Shown piece after piece: positions 26,208-35,599 of a stretch of DNA of 64,000 nucleotides. Made by a program: the position numbers and the translations under genes. Position 1 is the stretch's first letter; the number at the start of each line of letters is the position of its first letter. The notes under the pieces were generated by a model that did not search any database, was not told the origin of the DNA, and worked only from the letters and a program-made list of their open reading frames with translations. This DNA is from an uncultured Muribaculaceae bacterium (GTDB lineage: Bacteria; Bacteroidota; Bacteroidia; Bacteroidales; Muribaculaceae): positions 186,001-250,000 of the forward strand of contig CAJTOZ010000001.1 in assembly GCA_910578095.1 (NCBI GenBank), in the 5' to 3' direction.

Positions 26208-27709
26208 CAATATTGCAGATAAATGAATGGTACCAGATCGCTCTGACGCGTCTGGATCACGAGAAACAGCACTGCACTCAGCAGCAGGGCCTGAAGCGCA
26301 AGGGGCATCGTGGCGTACACCCGGGTGGCGCCGTCTGTCCACCCGCGCGGAGTGAAGTGCATCATGTAGCCTGCGCAAAGGGCAAGCACTATCATCATGT
26401 AGGCCTCGACAAATTGGGTCGCGATACCTGGCCTGAAATCACTGAAAATCTGTGTGGCCATATCGGCAAGATTCTCCGGGCCCGAGGCTCTGAAAAAAGT
26501 AAAACCTATGACAACCAGAACAAACGTGATGGCAATGTTGACACTCCGAAGCAACATCGTGCCTCGAAGCACTTCGGGCGCACGCCACACCCTGCTGAGC
26601 CATTTATGCGCCACCAGCAGCGCACCATGATACGCGCCCCACAGCAGATACATCCATGATGCTCCGTGCCACAGGCCTCCTATGAGCATCGTGGCCATGA
26701 GATTCACGCGCTGCCGCTTCTGCCCTTTGCGGTTGCCGCCAAGAGGAATGTAGATATAATCCCGCAGCCATGAACTGAGCGAGATATGCCAGCGGCGCCA
26801 GAATTCCGTAGGATTCTGCGATTTGAAGGGTGCGTCGAAATTGGCTTTGAAACGATACCCCAGCAGCAACGCTATGCCTATGGCCATATCGCTGTAGCCG
26901 CTGAAGTCGCAATAAAGTTGCAAGGTGAAGCCTATTGTTCCCATCAGGTTTTCAAAACCGGAATAAAGCGACGGATTGTCAAAAATACGGTCGACGAAGT
27001 TGCCGCTTATGTAGTCGGCTATTACCACTTTCTTTATCAGACCGGACATGATCATGAAAAGGCCCTCGCTCACCATCTCGTGGGTGGCATGCGGATTGGC
27101 CTCCACTTGCGGAAGCATATCCTTCGCGCGCACAACCGGACCGGCCAGCAAAGGCGGAAAGAATGTCAGGAAAAATGTATAGTCCAGGAAATTGCGGGCC
27201 GGCTTCATGTCGCCGCGGTAGATATCGACTATGTAGCTTATACTGCGGAAGGTAAAGAACGATATTCCCGCCGGCAAGATTATGTCGAGGGCGTCGAAAT
27301 GACCGCCGTTGAAAATTCCGGCAATGCTTCCCAGCAGCAGGTTTGTGTACTTGAAATAGATGAGCATACCCACATTGGAGATGACATTCAAGGCCACTAT
27401 CCCGCGTCGCAGTATGGGCCGGCTGACCTGTCCCAGCCACAACCCGAGAAGGTAGTCCGACACGCACACGCCGAGAAGAATGAAACAGCATTCCGCACTG
27501 GATTTATAATAGAAGTATAATGAGAACAGTATCACGAACACCTTCTTAAGCGTGCCGTGGTAGCGCAAAGCCCGGTATATGCAGAGAAAGGCCGCGAACA
27601 GCACCAGAAACAAACCGGTGTTGAACAGCAGCGGCTGGCGGGGGTCATAGAGGAGGAGCTTGCTCAGCGACTCTATGTTTATGCTGTTAATCAGATTCAG
27701 AACTGTCAT
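26207..27709 (-). CDS. MBOAT family membrane O-acyltransferase (AlgI-like)
   Basis: 500 residues with about ten hydrophobic segments. The family signatures are intact: EFWRRWHISLSSWLRDYIY with His308, the PLGGNRKG loop, and the catalytic His348 in GGLWHGASW. AlgI-like MBOATs pass an acyl group across the inner membrane to a periplasmic partner that modifies a glycan. Here the partners are likely the two SGNH proteins encoded immediately upstream. The ATG at 27709 overlaps the preceding SGNH gene by 23 nt, and the stop overlaps the feoAB start. The acceptor (peptidoglycan, O-antigen, capsule) is unknown. Confidence 0.92.
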   Translation of the reverse strand: MTVLNLINSINIESLSKLLLYDPRQPLLFNTGLFLVLFAAFLCIYRALRYHGTLKKVFVILFSLYFYYKSSAECCFILLGVCVSDYLLGLWLGQVSRPILRRGIVALNVISNVGMLIYFKYTNLLLGSIAGIFNGGHFDALDIILPAGISFFTFRSISYIVDIYRGDMKPARNFLDYTFFLTFFPPLLAGPVVRAKDMLPQVEANPHATHEMVSEGLFMIMSGLIKKVVIADYISGNFVDRIFDNPSLYSGFENLMGTIGFTLQLYCDFSGYSDMAIGIALLLGYRFKANFDAPFKSQNPTEFWRRWHISLSSWLRDYIYIPLGGNRKGQKRQRVNLMATMLIGGLWHGASWMYLLWGAYHGALLVAHKWLSRVWRAPEVLRGTMLLRSVNIAITFVLVVIGFTFFRASGPENLADMATQIFSDFRPGIATQFVEAYMMIVLALCAGYMMHFTPRGWTDGATRVYATMPLALQALLLSAVLFLVIQTRQSDLVPFIYLQY

Positions 27710-28964
27710 TGCTGTCGGATTGTGATTGGGAGAGTATTTCACGTACAAGGGCGTCGGCAAACATATCGCCCATCAGATGATAACCGTCCCACGTGAGATG
27801 GATGCGGTCGGTGTTCATCAGCCTGGAAGACACCCATTTCGAGGCAGTGCCTCCGCCTCCCGATATGGCATACCAGTCGTATACCGGGATATTCTCCGAG
27901 GCGCCATACTCCATTATGGCTGTGCGTATCCGCTCTATGTTCGGGTTTACGGTATAGGTGCGCGTGCGCCGCCTGCGGCCTTTGCGGCGCGTATAGGTGC
28001 GGCGGTAGCATTCCTGCGGAGTGGTGAGCAGTATGGAAGCATGAGGGTTGTGGCGTCGCAGGTCCGACACCAGAGTGTGGATATGCATCCGCATATCATC
28101 GGAACTCACTCTGCCGAAAGCTTCATTTGTGCCGAGACTGACGATAATCAGATCGGGATTGAGCCGCGCTGCCGCCGAAGCAAATTCCGGCAACGCGTTG
28201 TAAGAACTGTACGTAGCGCCATTGTTGCCTATGGCGCTGTATTCCACACCGCTGTCGCCGCGCAGAAGTTCAATGGCCGTCAATGGCGCCGCCCCCTTCA
28301 GATGAAGCGTTAATGTCGTTTCGGGCTGTGTCAGCAACACATCCGCCACTCCTGGAGCCGGCGATAGATAAGCGGCTGATACATCCGGCGATACCGACAG
28401 GAGTTCCGGGCTTGCCGCACCGGTCGTGTATATGCGTATGCAGTCAAAGGAATCTCCGCAGCTTACGGATATGTCATATTCCGAGCCGGTGGCGGGAGCT
28501 ACGGACACACCGCTGAAACCCGTCTCGATAGCGCGCGGCATTTTAAGCAGGCGCGAACTTTTCATTGGCGTGTTGGAGCGTATGACGTAGTCGGAGGGGG
28601 CGTTTGTTCCGGCCAGCCGTAAAGGAGCGATGAGCCCGCGGCCGGCACCGCCGTAGAGCTGCTGCAGATGGTAGCGCACGCGCGATGTGGATCCTTCGGC
28701 CTGAATATGGCTGTCGCCTATATGCAGAATGCGCACGCAAGCAGTATCCGCCCCCGAAAAACGCGCGCGGAGATGTGTCCAGTCGGCATCGTTCATGATC
28801 ACATGGTTGCGGGATGCATCTATAAACGGATATGCCGAGAGGTCTGCTATATGCGACACTGCGGTTTCCACGCCCAGTTCCGGGTTCAGACGGAGCTCGG
28901 CTTGCTGTGCCCATACAGGCATTGCTGCGGACAGTATAACGCAAGCTTTGAATATTCTATTCAT
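27687..28964 (-). CDS. Secreted SGNH/GDSL hydrolase-fold protein
   Basis: 425 residues with a signal peptide (MNRIFKACVILSAAMPVWAQ, cleavage near 19-20). The SGNH blocks are clear: GDSHIQAEG with Ser85, the block III region SLGTNEAFG with Asn, and DRIHLTWDGY with Asp386 and His389. Between blocks I and III is a beta-rich insert (about 130-240). The C-terminus ends in a Ser/Asp-rich tail. In combination with an MBOAT it may be an O-acetyltransferase or esterase acting on a periplasmic glycan. It overlaps the previous SGNH gene by 8 nt and the MBOAT gene by 23 nt. Confidence 0.88.
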   Translation of the reverse strand: MNRIFKACVILSAAMPVWAQQAELRLNPELGVETAVSHIADLSAYPFIDASRNHVIMNDADWTHLRARFSGADTACVRILHIGDSHIQAEGSTSRVRYHLQQLYGGAGRGLIAPLRLAGTNAPSDYVIRSNTPMKSSRLLKMPRAIETGFSGVSVAPATGSEYDISVSCGDSFDCIRIYTTGAASPELLSVSPDVSAAYLSPAPGVADVLLTQPETTLTLHLKGAAPLTAIELLRGDSGVEYSAIGNNGATYSSYNALPEFASAAARLNPDLIIVSLGTNEAFGRVSSDDMRMHIHTLVSDLRRHNPHASILLTTPQECYRRTYTRRKGRRRRTRTYTVNPNIERIRTAIMEYGASENIPVYDWYAISGGGGTASKWVSSRLMNTDRIHLTWDGYHLMGDMFADALVREILSQSQSDSNDSSESD

Positions 28965-30366
28965 CCACTGCTCGCATTAATGATTTGTAGAATATACTGC
29001 CCATCTCTTCTCCTCCTTTATGGTTGAGATGTATGTAGTCGGCATTTACAAGCCCGCGGTCCCTCCAGTCGACAATGGCATTTTCTCCGCCCATCGCTGC
29101 GCGCATGTCCCAGAATATTACTCCGGCATCACGCGCTGCCTTGCGCTGCACTTCTATAATAGCCGGCACTGTGGGCAGCGAGGCCACCTCCGTGCCTTGC
29201 TTCTGCCCTCGGTCGCCCACGCCTGCCATGATCACGACAGCACCCGGATAACATGCCTTTATGCGCAGAAGCACACGTTTCATAAGATTACCGTAGGCGG
29301 TGTATTCTGTCTGCTGCGACGACAGGGCGTTCATACCGTACTCCACGATTATCATGTCGTAATCCACTCCGGCGCATGCCGCCATGGCTCTCGCCGTAGA
29401 TATACCGAGGCTACGGTGCGACACACCGCTGTAGCCTCTCAGGCTCATGCAGTCGAGCGAAGCCCCGTCTCTGTCGTCGAGCCACGCACCGAACACCACC
29501 ATTCCGTCGGCATCGCACCGTATGTCGAGGCGCGCGGTCTCGCCGTCTATAGTTATGCTCTGCACGTCTGGCGAAGCAGCCGCCTCGTGCGCCTCCCAGG
29601 ATGCGCCCCCATCTGTAGACGTTGCTATCGTGCCTCCATGCGGTGCCATGAACACTACGCGCGAGCGGCTCCAGGATGCAGTATGCGCTCCGTTCTTTTC
29701 TCCGCGGAATGTGGCCGTAGCCCCGCGTGTGGCACGGAAATATTCCCCCGGCAGAGTGTGCAGACTGTCAAGACGGTCGTTACGGATATCGCATGCCGTG
29801 AATCCCTGCGAGGAAAGCCGCACTGTACGGCGGAAGCCGGCCACAGCCGATGTCATGGGCACATAGCCTACACCGCGGCCGCCGATACGGTCCTGCAATC
29901 TGCGCCGGATGGAACCGCTGAGTATGTCTCCTTCTATGTAGCTGTCGCCTATCATGGCGGCGCGTAGCGTTCCGGAGGCGAGGGCGACGCGCAGAGCGTC
30001 CGTCGCGCTGCCGTCAGCGCTGTAGTCTTCCAGTTCGCCCGGTTCCATACCTGCAGGCAAAACGTTCTGGGCTATCGGGTGAACTATCGCAGCCTCTGGC
30101 TCTTCCACTACTGCCTCTGGCTCTTCGGTCTCTGTAGCGGCTTCCTGAAGCTCGGCTTCCAGCGCCGGGTCCACTATCTCTTCCGTCACATACTCGATAG
30201 CGGAGCTGTGAAGTATGTCGGAAAAAAGATTGAAGTCCTTCAGTTTATGACCGGTGAGGTCGCCCCACGGCAACATTGACAATATGCCGAGAGTAATCAG
30301 TGCAAGCAGTACTATCGTGAGCGGGCTACCCTGCGATGGACGGCGCCCTGTATCGTTGGGATTCAT
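28957..30366 (-). CDS. Membrane-anchored SGNH-like protein
   Basis: 469 residues. An uncleaved N-terminal helix (about 16-34) anchors it, followed by an acidic, proline- and valine-containing linker (about 61-95) and an SGNH domain: GDSYIEGD with Ser142, VEYGMNAL, and DYIHLNHKG with Asp443 and His446. Block III has GMN rather than GxN-type GTN. The arrangement (anchor, linker, SGNH) resembles partner proteins of MBOAT acylation systems such as AlgJ/AlgX or PatB, but similarity is only at fold level. The ATG overlaps the menF stop as ATGA, so it is translationally coupled to menF. Confidence 0.82.
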   Translation of the reverse strand: MNPNDTGRRPSQGSPLTIVLLALITLGILSMLPWGDLTGHKLKDFNLFSDILHSSAIEYVTEEIVDPALEAELQEAATETEEPEAVVEEPEAAIVHPIAQNVLPAGMEPGELEDYSADGSATDALRVALASGTLRAAMIGDSYIEGDILSGSIRRRLQDRIGGRGVGYVPMTSAVAGFRRTVRLSSQGFTACDIRNDRLDSLHTLPGEYFRATRGATATFRGEKNGAHTASWSRSRVVFMAPHGGTIATSTDGGASWEAHEAAASPDVQSITIDGETARLDIRCDADGMVVFGAWLDDRDGASLDCMSLRGYSGVSHRSLGISTARAMAACAGVDYDMIIVEYGMNALSSQQTEYTAYGNLMKRVLLRIKACYPGAVVIMAGVGDRGQKQGTEVASLPTVPAIIEVQRKAARDAGVIFWDMRAAMGGENAIVDWRDRGLVNADYIHLNHKGGEEMGSIFYKSLMRAVDE

Positions 30367-31349
30367 ATCGGGAGAGAGTTTTCTTTTAGTATTTTCAATA
30401 GAGGGGCGCTTTTGGCTTCTGTCTCGCGCCATTCGGCTGCGGGATCGCTCGAAGACGTGATGCCTCCGCCGGCGTAAATGCACCATCCGCGGTCCGACAA
30501 CTGCGCGCAGCGCAGGTTCACATAAGCCCGTAGCGTCGTACCGTCGGAGCATGCGAGATAGCCCGCATAGCAGCGGCGGGGAGCATCCTCCACCTCTTCA
30601 ATCTCGCTTATAGCTGTCTGCTGTGGCATTCCGGCCACGGCAGGAGTAGGGTTGAGAGCATCAAGTATATCGCTTGCGCCTTCCAGCCCGTCCATGCGCG
30701 CTTCTATCCTGGTGCATATATGCTCGATGGCTCCGTATCTCAGAGTTTCTGTGGCACCCGCATGCGGAAATAGCCCCGCACCACGCAGGGCTGACATTAT
30801 AAAATCTGTCACATAGGCCTGCTCCTCCACATTTTTTGCATCCCATGAATGGGCCTCGGGGGTGTGGCGGCGCGTTCCGGCAAGAGACATTGTTCTCACT
30901 GTACCATCGGCAAATTCGGCGAGCACTTCAGGCGTGGCACCTATCCACATGCCCGTGCGGGGAGTGTAATAACAATGGCAGAAGGCATCAGGAAACAAAT
31001 CAAACAGCTGAGAAACCACAGCATTTATATCCACCTGCATCCCGGAAGCGCATATGGCACGCATGCGCACGCATTTTCCGCCACGGGATTTCAACTGTCC
31101 GATAAGCCATTGCGTTGTAGCAAGATATACGTCATGGAGAGTTGACGTTTGCCATGGTTGCACGGCCGGGGTTCCGGGAGTGGTTTTATCAACTGCTATG
31201 CGCTCGCACCATGGCGTGTTCCACTCATTTATGGTAAAATCAAAGATATCGTTTCCGGACACGCGTATCGTGCTTTCGCCCGGAAAACGAAATATGGCAA
31301 AGGGGACGCCTTCTGCATACAGGCGCTCTATGTCGAGCGGCAGTTTCAT
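30363..31349 (-). CDS. menF: Isochorismate synthase
   Basis: Converts chorismate to isochorismate, the first committed step of menaquinone synthesis. 328 residues, shorter than the roughly 430 of E. coli MenF because the N-terminal half is reduced. The chorismate-binding signatures are all present: MSLAGTRR, DAKNVEEQAYV, GAIEHICTRIEA, LNPTPAVAGMP, and YAGGGI with the final ETEAKSAPLL helix. It lies 15 nt from rimO and is separated from menDBCE by about 5.4 kb and on the opposite strand. Salicylate or anthranilate-type synthases are less likely given the menaquinone genes nearby. Confidence 0.9.
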   Translation of the reverse strand: MKLPLDIERLYAEGVPFAIFRFPGESTIRVSGNDIFDFTINEWNTPWCERIAVDKTTPGTPAVQPWQTSTLHDVYLATTQWLIGQLKSRGGKCVRMRAICASGMQVDINAVVSQLFDLFPDAFCHCYYTPRTGMWIGATPEVLAEFADGTVRTMSLAGTRRHTPEAHSWDAKNVEEQAYVTDFIMSALRGAGLFPHAGATETLRYGAIEHICTRIEARMDGLEGASDILDALNPTPAVAGMPQQTAISEIEEVEDAPRRCYAGYLACSDGTTLRAYVNLRCAQLSDRGWCIYAGGGITSSSDPAAEWRETEAKSAPLLKILKENSLPI

Positions 31350-31364
31350 GAACTCAGCGGCTGT

Positions 31365-32663
31365 TTATACAACTTTGGCAATCAGCTCGTAGGGCATCGC
31401 GTCGGTGATCTCTACTTCGTAGAAGTGGCCGGGGCGGAGCTGTGCATCATCCTTGGAAATGAGCACTTCGGGATCAACCTCGGGAGAATCAAATTCGCTG
31501 CGTCCCACATAGAAACCATCATTCTCGCTCTCTACGAGCACACGCATGCGTTTTCCTATTTTCGAGCTGTTGTGTTCCAGCGCTATTTCTTCCTGCACGG
31601 CCATAAGTCTGTCAAGACGAGCCTGCTTGATCTCTTCGGGAACATCATCGCTGTAGTTCTTTGCTGCATACGTGTCTTCTTCCTCGCAATAGGCGAAAGC
31701 GCCCATGCGCTCGAAGCGCTCGCTGCGCACAAAATCCAGCAATTCTGCAAAGTCTTCATCACTTTCTCCCGGAAAACCCACCATGAGTGTCGTGCGGATA
31801 TGAATTCCCGGCACTTCCGCACGTATGCGCTTGAGCAGAGCCTTGGTCTCAGCACCGGTGATGTGGCGACGCATGCGTTCCAGCACTCCGTCGGCACTGT
31901 GTTGCAGCGCTATATCAAGATATTTGCACACATTGGGATGACGCGCCATCACAGGAAGAAGATCGTAAGGAAAATCAGTTGGATAGGCATAGTGCAGCCG
32001 AATCCACTCCACACCTTCTATACGGGCCATCTCATCAACGAGATCGGCTATGGCATGCCGTCCGTATATGTCACAGCCATAGAATGACAGGTCCTGGGCT
32101 ATCACATTGAATTCACTCACGCCCTTGGCCACAAGTTCGCGCACCTCTTCCAGTATTTCTTCCTTTGGACGCGATTTGTAGCGGCCCGTTATGAGAGGAA
32201 TGGCACAAAATGCACAAAAACGGTTGCAACCTTCGGCTATCTTCAGGTAGGCGCTCCATTCCGGAGTGGTGAGGTCTCGGGCCCACGGACGCTGTGAGGC
32301 ATCCACATCCGGACAAAGTTCACGCACCAGATCCTCGAAGTCGAATTTCCCGAACCAGCCGTCCACTTCCGGAATCTCGCCCGGCAACAGTTCGGAGTAG
32401 CGCTCGGAAAGGCAACCCATGACATACACGGCACCTATCTGGCCGGCGCTCTTGGCCTCGCATGCCCGCAGTATCATGTCGATACTTTCCTCTTTGGCAT
32501 CGCCTATGAAGCCGCAGGTGTTGATCACCACCGCATCGCCGCTCCACTCGCCACCTGCATCGTGAACGGCTTCCACACGGCCTTCGCTCAGGCGATGCAG
32601 CAGGCGTTCGCTGTCCACGAGGTTCTTGGAGCACCCCATGGATATCACATTCACACGTTTCAT
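31365..32663 (-). CDS. rimO: Ribosomal protein S12 methylthiotransferase
   Basis: A radical SAM enzyme that methylthiolates an aspartate of ribosomal protein S12. 432 residues. The N-terminal cluster cysteines are Cys11 (SMGCSKN), Cys50 and Cys84, and the radical SAM cluster is Cys146-x3-Cys150-x2-Cys153 in GCNRFCAFC. A C-terminal TRAM domain is present (about 368-430). SMGCSKNLVDSE favours RimO over MiaB. Its ATG overlaps the ftsY stop by 4 nt (ATGA). Confidence 0.95.
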   Translation of the reverse strand: MKRVNVISMGCSKNLVDSERLLHRLSEGRVEAVHDAGGEWSGDAVVINTCGFIGDAKEESIDMILRACEAKSAGQIGAVYVMGCLSERYSELLPGEIPEVDGWFGKFDFEDLVRELCPDVDASQRPWARDLTTPEWSAYLKIAEGCNRFCAFCAIPLITGRYKSRPKEEILEEVRELVAKGVSEFNVIAQDLSFYGCDIYGRHAIADLVDEMARIEGVEWIRLHYAYPTDFPYDLLPVMARHPNVCKYLDIALQHSADGVLERMRRHITGAETKALLKRIRAEVPGIHIRTTLMVGFPGESDEDFAELLDFVRSERFERMGAFAYCEEEDTYAAKNYSDDVPEEIKQARLDRLMAVQEEIALEHNSSKIGKRMRVLVESENDGFYVGRSEFDSPEVDPEVLISKDDAQLRPGHFYEVEITDAMPYELIAKVV

Positions 32664-33640
32664 TCCGCGTTATCTCCTTTTTTGCCGAACAAGGACTCTA
32701 CGAATGCGCGTTTGTCAAACACCTGAAGGTCGGTGATTTTTTCGCCGAGACCTATGTATTTCACAGGAATGCGCAGCATGTCGCTTATTCCGATCACCAC
32801 ACCTCCCTTTGCCGTGCCGTCAAGTTTGGTGATGGCAAGGTCTGTCACCTGCGTGGCTGCGGAGAATTGGCGTGCCTGCTCGAATGCGTTCTGTCCCGTC
32901 GATCCGTCGAGCACAAGCAACACTTCGTGCGGAGCTCCGGGCACGACACGTTCCATCACACGCTTGATTTTCGACAGCTCATCCATCAGTCCTTTCTTGT
33001 TGTGGAGGCGACCTGCGGTGTCTATTATCACCACATCACAACCTTGAGCCACCGCACTGCTCAGCGTGTCGAAAGCAACAGCCGCAGCATCGCTGCCGAG
33101 CTGTTGCTTGACAATGGGAACGTCTGCACGACGCGCCCATTCATCAAGTTGCTCGATGGCCGCGGCACGGAATGTATCGGCAGCACCGAGCATCACTTTG
33201 TGGCCGGCAGCCTTATATTGGTAAGCGAGCTTGCCTATGGTGGTAGTCTTGCCTACACCGTTAACACCCACCACCATTATGACGTACGGACGCGCTCCCT
33301 CGGGAAGCTCAAAATCCTGCAACGCCGTGGTACTGGCTTTGTTTTCCACAAGCAGTGCCGATATTTCTTCACACAGCATGTCGTTGAGCTCGTCCTCGCC
33401 CACGTACTTATCACGCTGGGCACGGCTCTGAATGCGGTCTATGATTTTGAGTGTGGTTTCTGCACCCACATCTCCGGTTATGAATATTTCCTCCAGCTCA
33501 TCAAGGAAATCGTCGTCGATGGTCCGACGCCCTACAAACGCGCGTTTAAGTTTGCCGAAAAAACCTTCTTTGGTTTTTTCAAGGCCACGGTCGAGTGTTT
33601 CCTGTTTCTTTTTGCGGGAGAAGAAGTCGAAGAATGCCAT
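32660..33640 (-). CDS. ftsY: Signal recognition particle receptor
   Basis: SRP-type GTPase that docks ribosome-nascent chain complexes at the inner membrane. 326 residues, lacking the long acidic A-domain of E. coli FtsY. The N-domain starts near residue 20, the P-loop is GVNGVGKTT with Lys131, followed by AADTFRAAA, DTAGR, and TKLDGTAKGG. It heads the minus-strand run ftsY-rimO-menF-SGNH-SGNH-MBOAT-feoAB, where five of the six junctions overlap by 1-23 nt. Confidence 0.96.
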   Translation of the reverse strand: MAFFDFFSRKKKQETLDRGLEKTKEGFFGKLKRAFVGRRTIDDDFLDELEEIFITGDVGAETTLKIIDRIQSRAQRDKYVGEDELNDMLCEEISALLVENKASTTALQDFELPEGARPYVIMVVGVNGVGKTTTIGKLAYQYKAAGHKVMLGAADTFRAAAIEQLDEWARRADVPIVKQQLGSDAAAVAFDTLSSAVAQGCDVVIIDTAGRLHNKKGLMDELSKIKRVMERVVPGAPHEVLLVLDGSTGQNAFEQARQFSAATQVTDLAITKLDGTAKGGVVIGISDMLRIPVKYIGLGEKITDLQVFDKRAFVESLFGKKGDNAE

Positions 33641-33663
33641 AGTTGGTTTGGTTTATTAGCTTG

Positions 33664-33694
33664 CAAAGTTACAAAAAAAAGGACGTTCCCGCAA
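33664..33694 (-). promoter_or_regulatory. Promoter of the ftsY run
   Basis: Minus strand: -7 TAACTTTG (33671-33664), -33 TTG (33694-33692), spacing 20 nt. The predicted leader is about 19 nt. I see no other promoter of this type between here and feoAB, so it may drive all seven genes. Confidence 0.68.
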
Positions 33695-33804
33695 TACTCA
33701 TGATACAGTAATATGCATACCGACACGCATCATCGTGAATGTGTTCTGCGTCTGTGGTGTCGGCGCGTTTGGAACCTACACATTAACGGAGCAATATTCT
33801 TTAC

Positions 33805-34461
33805 TCAACGAATGAGGCGCAGCAGCTCCGGGAGCTCCGCCACACGATATTGCGGGGCGTGTTCCGGTGTCTTCAACGCGCCTGTCTGAGGATGCACATT
33901 AGCTCCGGGATGGCGCTCCTTCAGCATCACGGTGTGCCATCCGAGACGATTGGGCCATAGGAAATCCTTTGCAGGATTGTCACCCACATACCAGAACTCC
34001 CGGCAACCGGAGAAATGTGCTGCCGCAAGCTCAAACGGCAAAACCTTAAGTTTATCCGCTCCGATCTCTTCACTCACGCTGATATAGTCTACATAAGCCT
34101 CCAGTTCCAGCGAACTTATCTTGTTGCGTTGCGATATACTCCTGCCATCGGTTATGATGCCCACGCCACAACCTCTCTCCCGAAGCGCGGCAAGCACGCA
34201 CTTCACATGCCCGGACACGTGAAGTTCGGGCATGTGCGTGCGATATATATCGAGCATGAGGCGCACCTCCATTGCCGGAACACGCGCATGCAACGCATCA
34301 AAAGCATTGTCGGCACCCAGCATCAGGGACATAGCCTCGCCATACGGAACGCCGAATTGTTCCGCATGCCGCGCCACTGCACGCCACCCCGACAACTGAT
34401 AGTCTTTTTCGGCATACAGGGTGTCGTCCAGATCAAAAAGGACGGCCGTGGCTGCGCTCAT
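33805..34461 (-). CDS. HAD-family hydrolase
   Basis: 218 residues. Motif I is FDLDDTL with Asp10 and Asp12, motif II is TDGRS, motif III lysine lies in the GADKLKVLPF region, and motif IV is VGDNPAKD. The four-helix cap between residues 20 and 90 marks a type-I cap, as in sugar-phosphate or nucleotide phosphatases. It is the last gene of the acyltransferase-aminotransferase operon and overlaps the aminotransferase stop by 4 nt. A role in making a modified sugar is plausible from context, but the substrate is unknown. Confidence 0.85.
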   Translation of the reverse strand: MSAATAVLFDLDDTLYAEKDYQLSGWRAVARHAEQFGVPYGEAMSLMLGADNAFDALHARVPAMEVRLMLDIYRTHMPELHVSGHVKCVLAALRERGCGVGIITDGRSISQRNKISSLELEAYVDYISVSEEIGADKLKVLPFELAAAHFSGCREFWYVGDNPAKDFLWPNRLGWHTVMLKERHPGANVHPQTGALKTPEHAPQYRVAELPELLRLIR

Positions 34462-35594
34462 CCGAGTGCCCGCTTGATAGCCTCGGCTGTACGGCGGATA
34501 TCGTCATCGGTGAGTATGGAACCGCTGGGGAGGCACAACCCGCGCTCAAACAGTTTTTCCTCCACACCGCCGGTAGAATAATACGGCGCATCCGCGAATA
34601 CCGGTTGCATGTGCATCGGGCGCCACAGCAGCCGGGTCTCTATGTTTTCGTTGGCGAGAGCCACGCGCACCTCATCGGGGGTATGGCCGGTCTCTGGATC
34701 GATAATAATTGTCGACAACCAGAAGTTGCTATTGAACTCTGCCGATGGATTCTGCTGTACGGCCACTCCGGGGGTATCGGCCAGCAATCTGCTATATAGG
34801 GCATGGATCTCGCGACGGCGCTCCACATGTGGCCTGAGCACATCCATCTGCCCCACCCCGATTCCGGCGCATACGTTGCTCATACGATAGTTGTAGCCCG
34901 TCACCTCATGATAGTAGTACGGCCGGTTCTCACGAGCCTGCGTGGCATAGAACTTCACCCTGGCAGCCGCCTCGGCGTCCGGACACACGAGTGCTCCGCC
35001 ACCGGAGGTGGTTATTATTTTGTTGCCATTGAAACTCAATGCGCCATACACTCCGTATGTGCCGCAGCGACGGCCGTCCAGTTCCGAACCGAGCGCTTCG
35101 GCGGCATCTTCAAGCACGGGAATATCCCACTTGCAGGCTACTTCCAGAATCTCGTTCATCTTTGCCGGCATGCCGTAGAGATGCACCGGAATGATGGCTT
35201 TGGGCTTGCGGCCGGTCTTGCGCTCGCGGTCGGCGATACATGCGTCCAGCGCCTCCGGGTCCATGTTCCACGTGTCTTTCTCACTGCCCACAAATACAGG
35301 AGTTGCACCCTGATAGACCACTGGATTGGCCGAAGCTGAGAACGTGAACGACTGACACACGACCTCGTCGCCGGCACCCACACCGAGCATCACAAGCCCA
35401 AGATGGATGGCCGCAGTGCCGGCGCTCAGAGCCACCACGCGGCCCGGCGCACCTATATAATCGCCCAACAAGCGCTCAAATTCATCTACGTTAGGCCCCA
35501 GGGGCACAACCCAGCCGGTGCGGAATGCCTCATTTACCCAGTGTTGTTCGGTGCCTCCCATATGGGGAAGCGACAATTTGATTGAGTTTTCCAT
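34458..35594 (-). CDS. DegT/DnrJ/EryC1/StrS-type PLP aminotransferase
   Basis: 378 residues. The PLP lysine is Lys192 in SFNGNKIITTSGGG, the ring-stacking and phosphate-binding region is SAGTAAIHL, and EDAAEALGS carries the cofactor-binding Asp. Family members transfer an amino group to a keto-sugar nucleotide, or act as dehydratases. The LPGKMNEI-like LYGMPAKMNEI segment is typical of the PglE/PseC-like aminotransferases used for bacterial surface glycans. It starts 5 nt after the acyltransferase stop. No other nucleotide-sugar genes are beside it, so the pathway is incomplete here. Confidence 0.9.
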   Translation of the reverse strand: MENSIKLSLPHMGGTEQHWVNEAFRTGWVVPLGPNVDEFERLLGDYIGAPGRVVALSAGTAAIHLGLVMLGVGAGDEVVCQSFTFSASANPVVYQGATPVFVGSEKDTWNMDPEALDACIADRERKTGRKPKAIIPVHLYGMPAKMNEILEVACKWDIPVLEDAAEALGSELDGRRCGTYGVYGALSFNGNKIITTSGGGALVCPDAEAAARVKFYATQARENRPYYYHEVTGYNYRMSNVCAGIGVGQMDVLRPHVERRREIHALYSRLLADTPGVAVQQNPSAEFNSNFWLSTIIIDPETGHTPDEVRVALANENIETRLLWRPMHMQPVFADAPYYSTGGVEEKLFERGLCLPSGSILTDDDIRRTAEAIKRALG

Positions 35595-35599
35595 TATTA

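Noticed and set aside
24960..26222. A 420-residue plus-strand frame across feoAB
   Set aside because: The minus strand carries a complete FeoA-FeoB with G motifs; the plus frame is His-rich and without any domain.
33720..33763. CCGACAC / GTGTCGG inverted repeat near the end of the HAD gene
   Set aside because: Only 7 bp with a 30-nt loop and no T-run; too weak to call a terminator.
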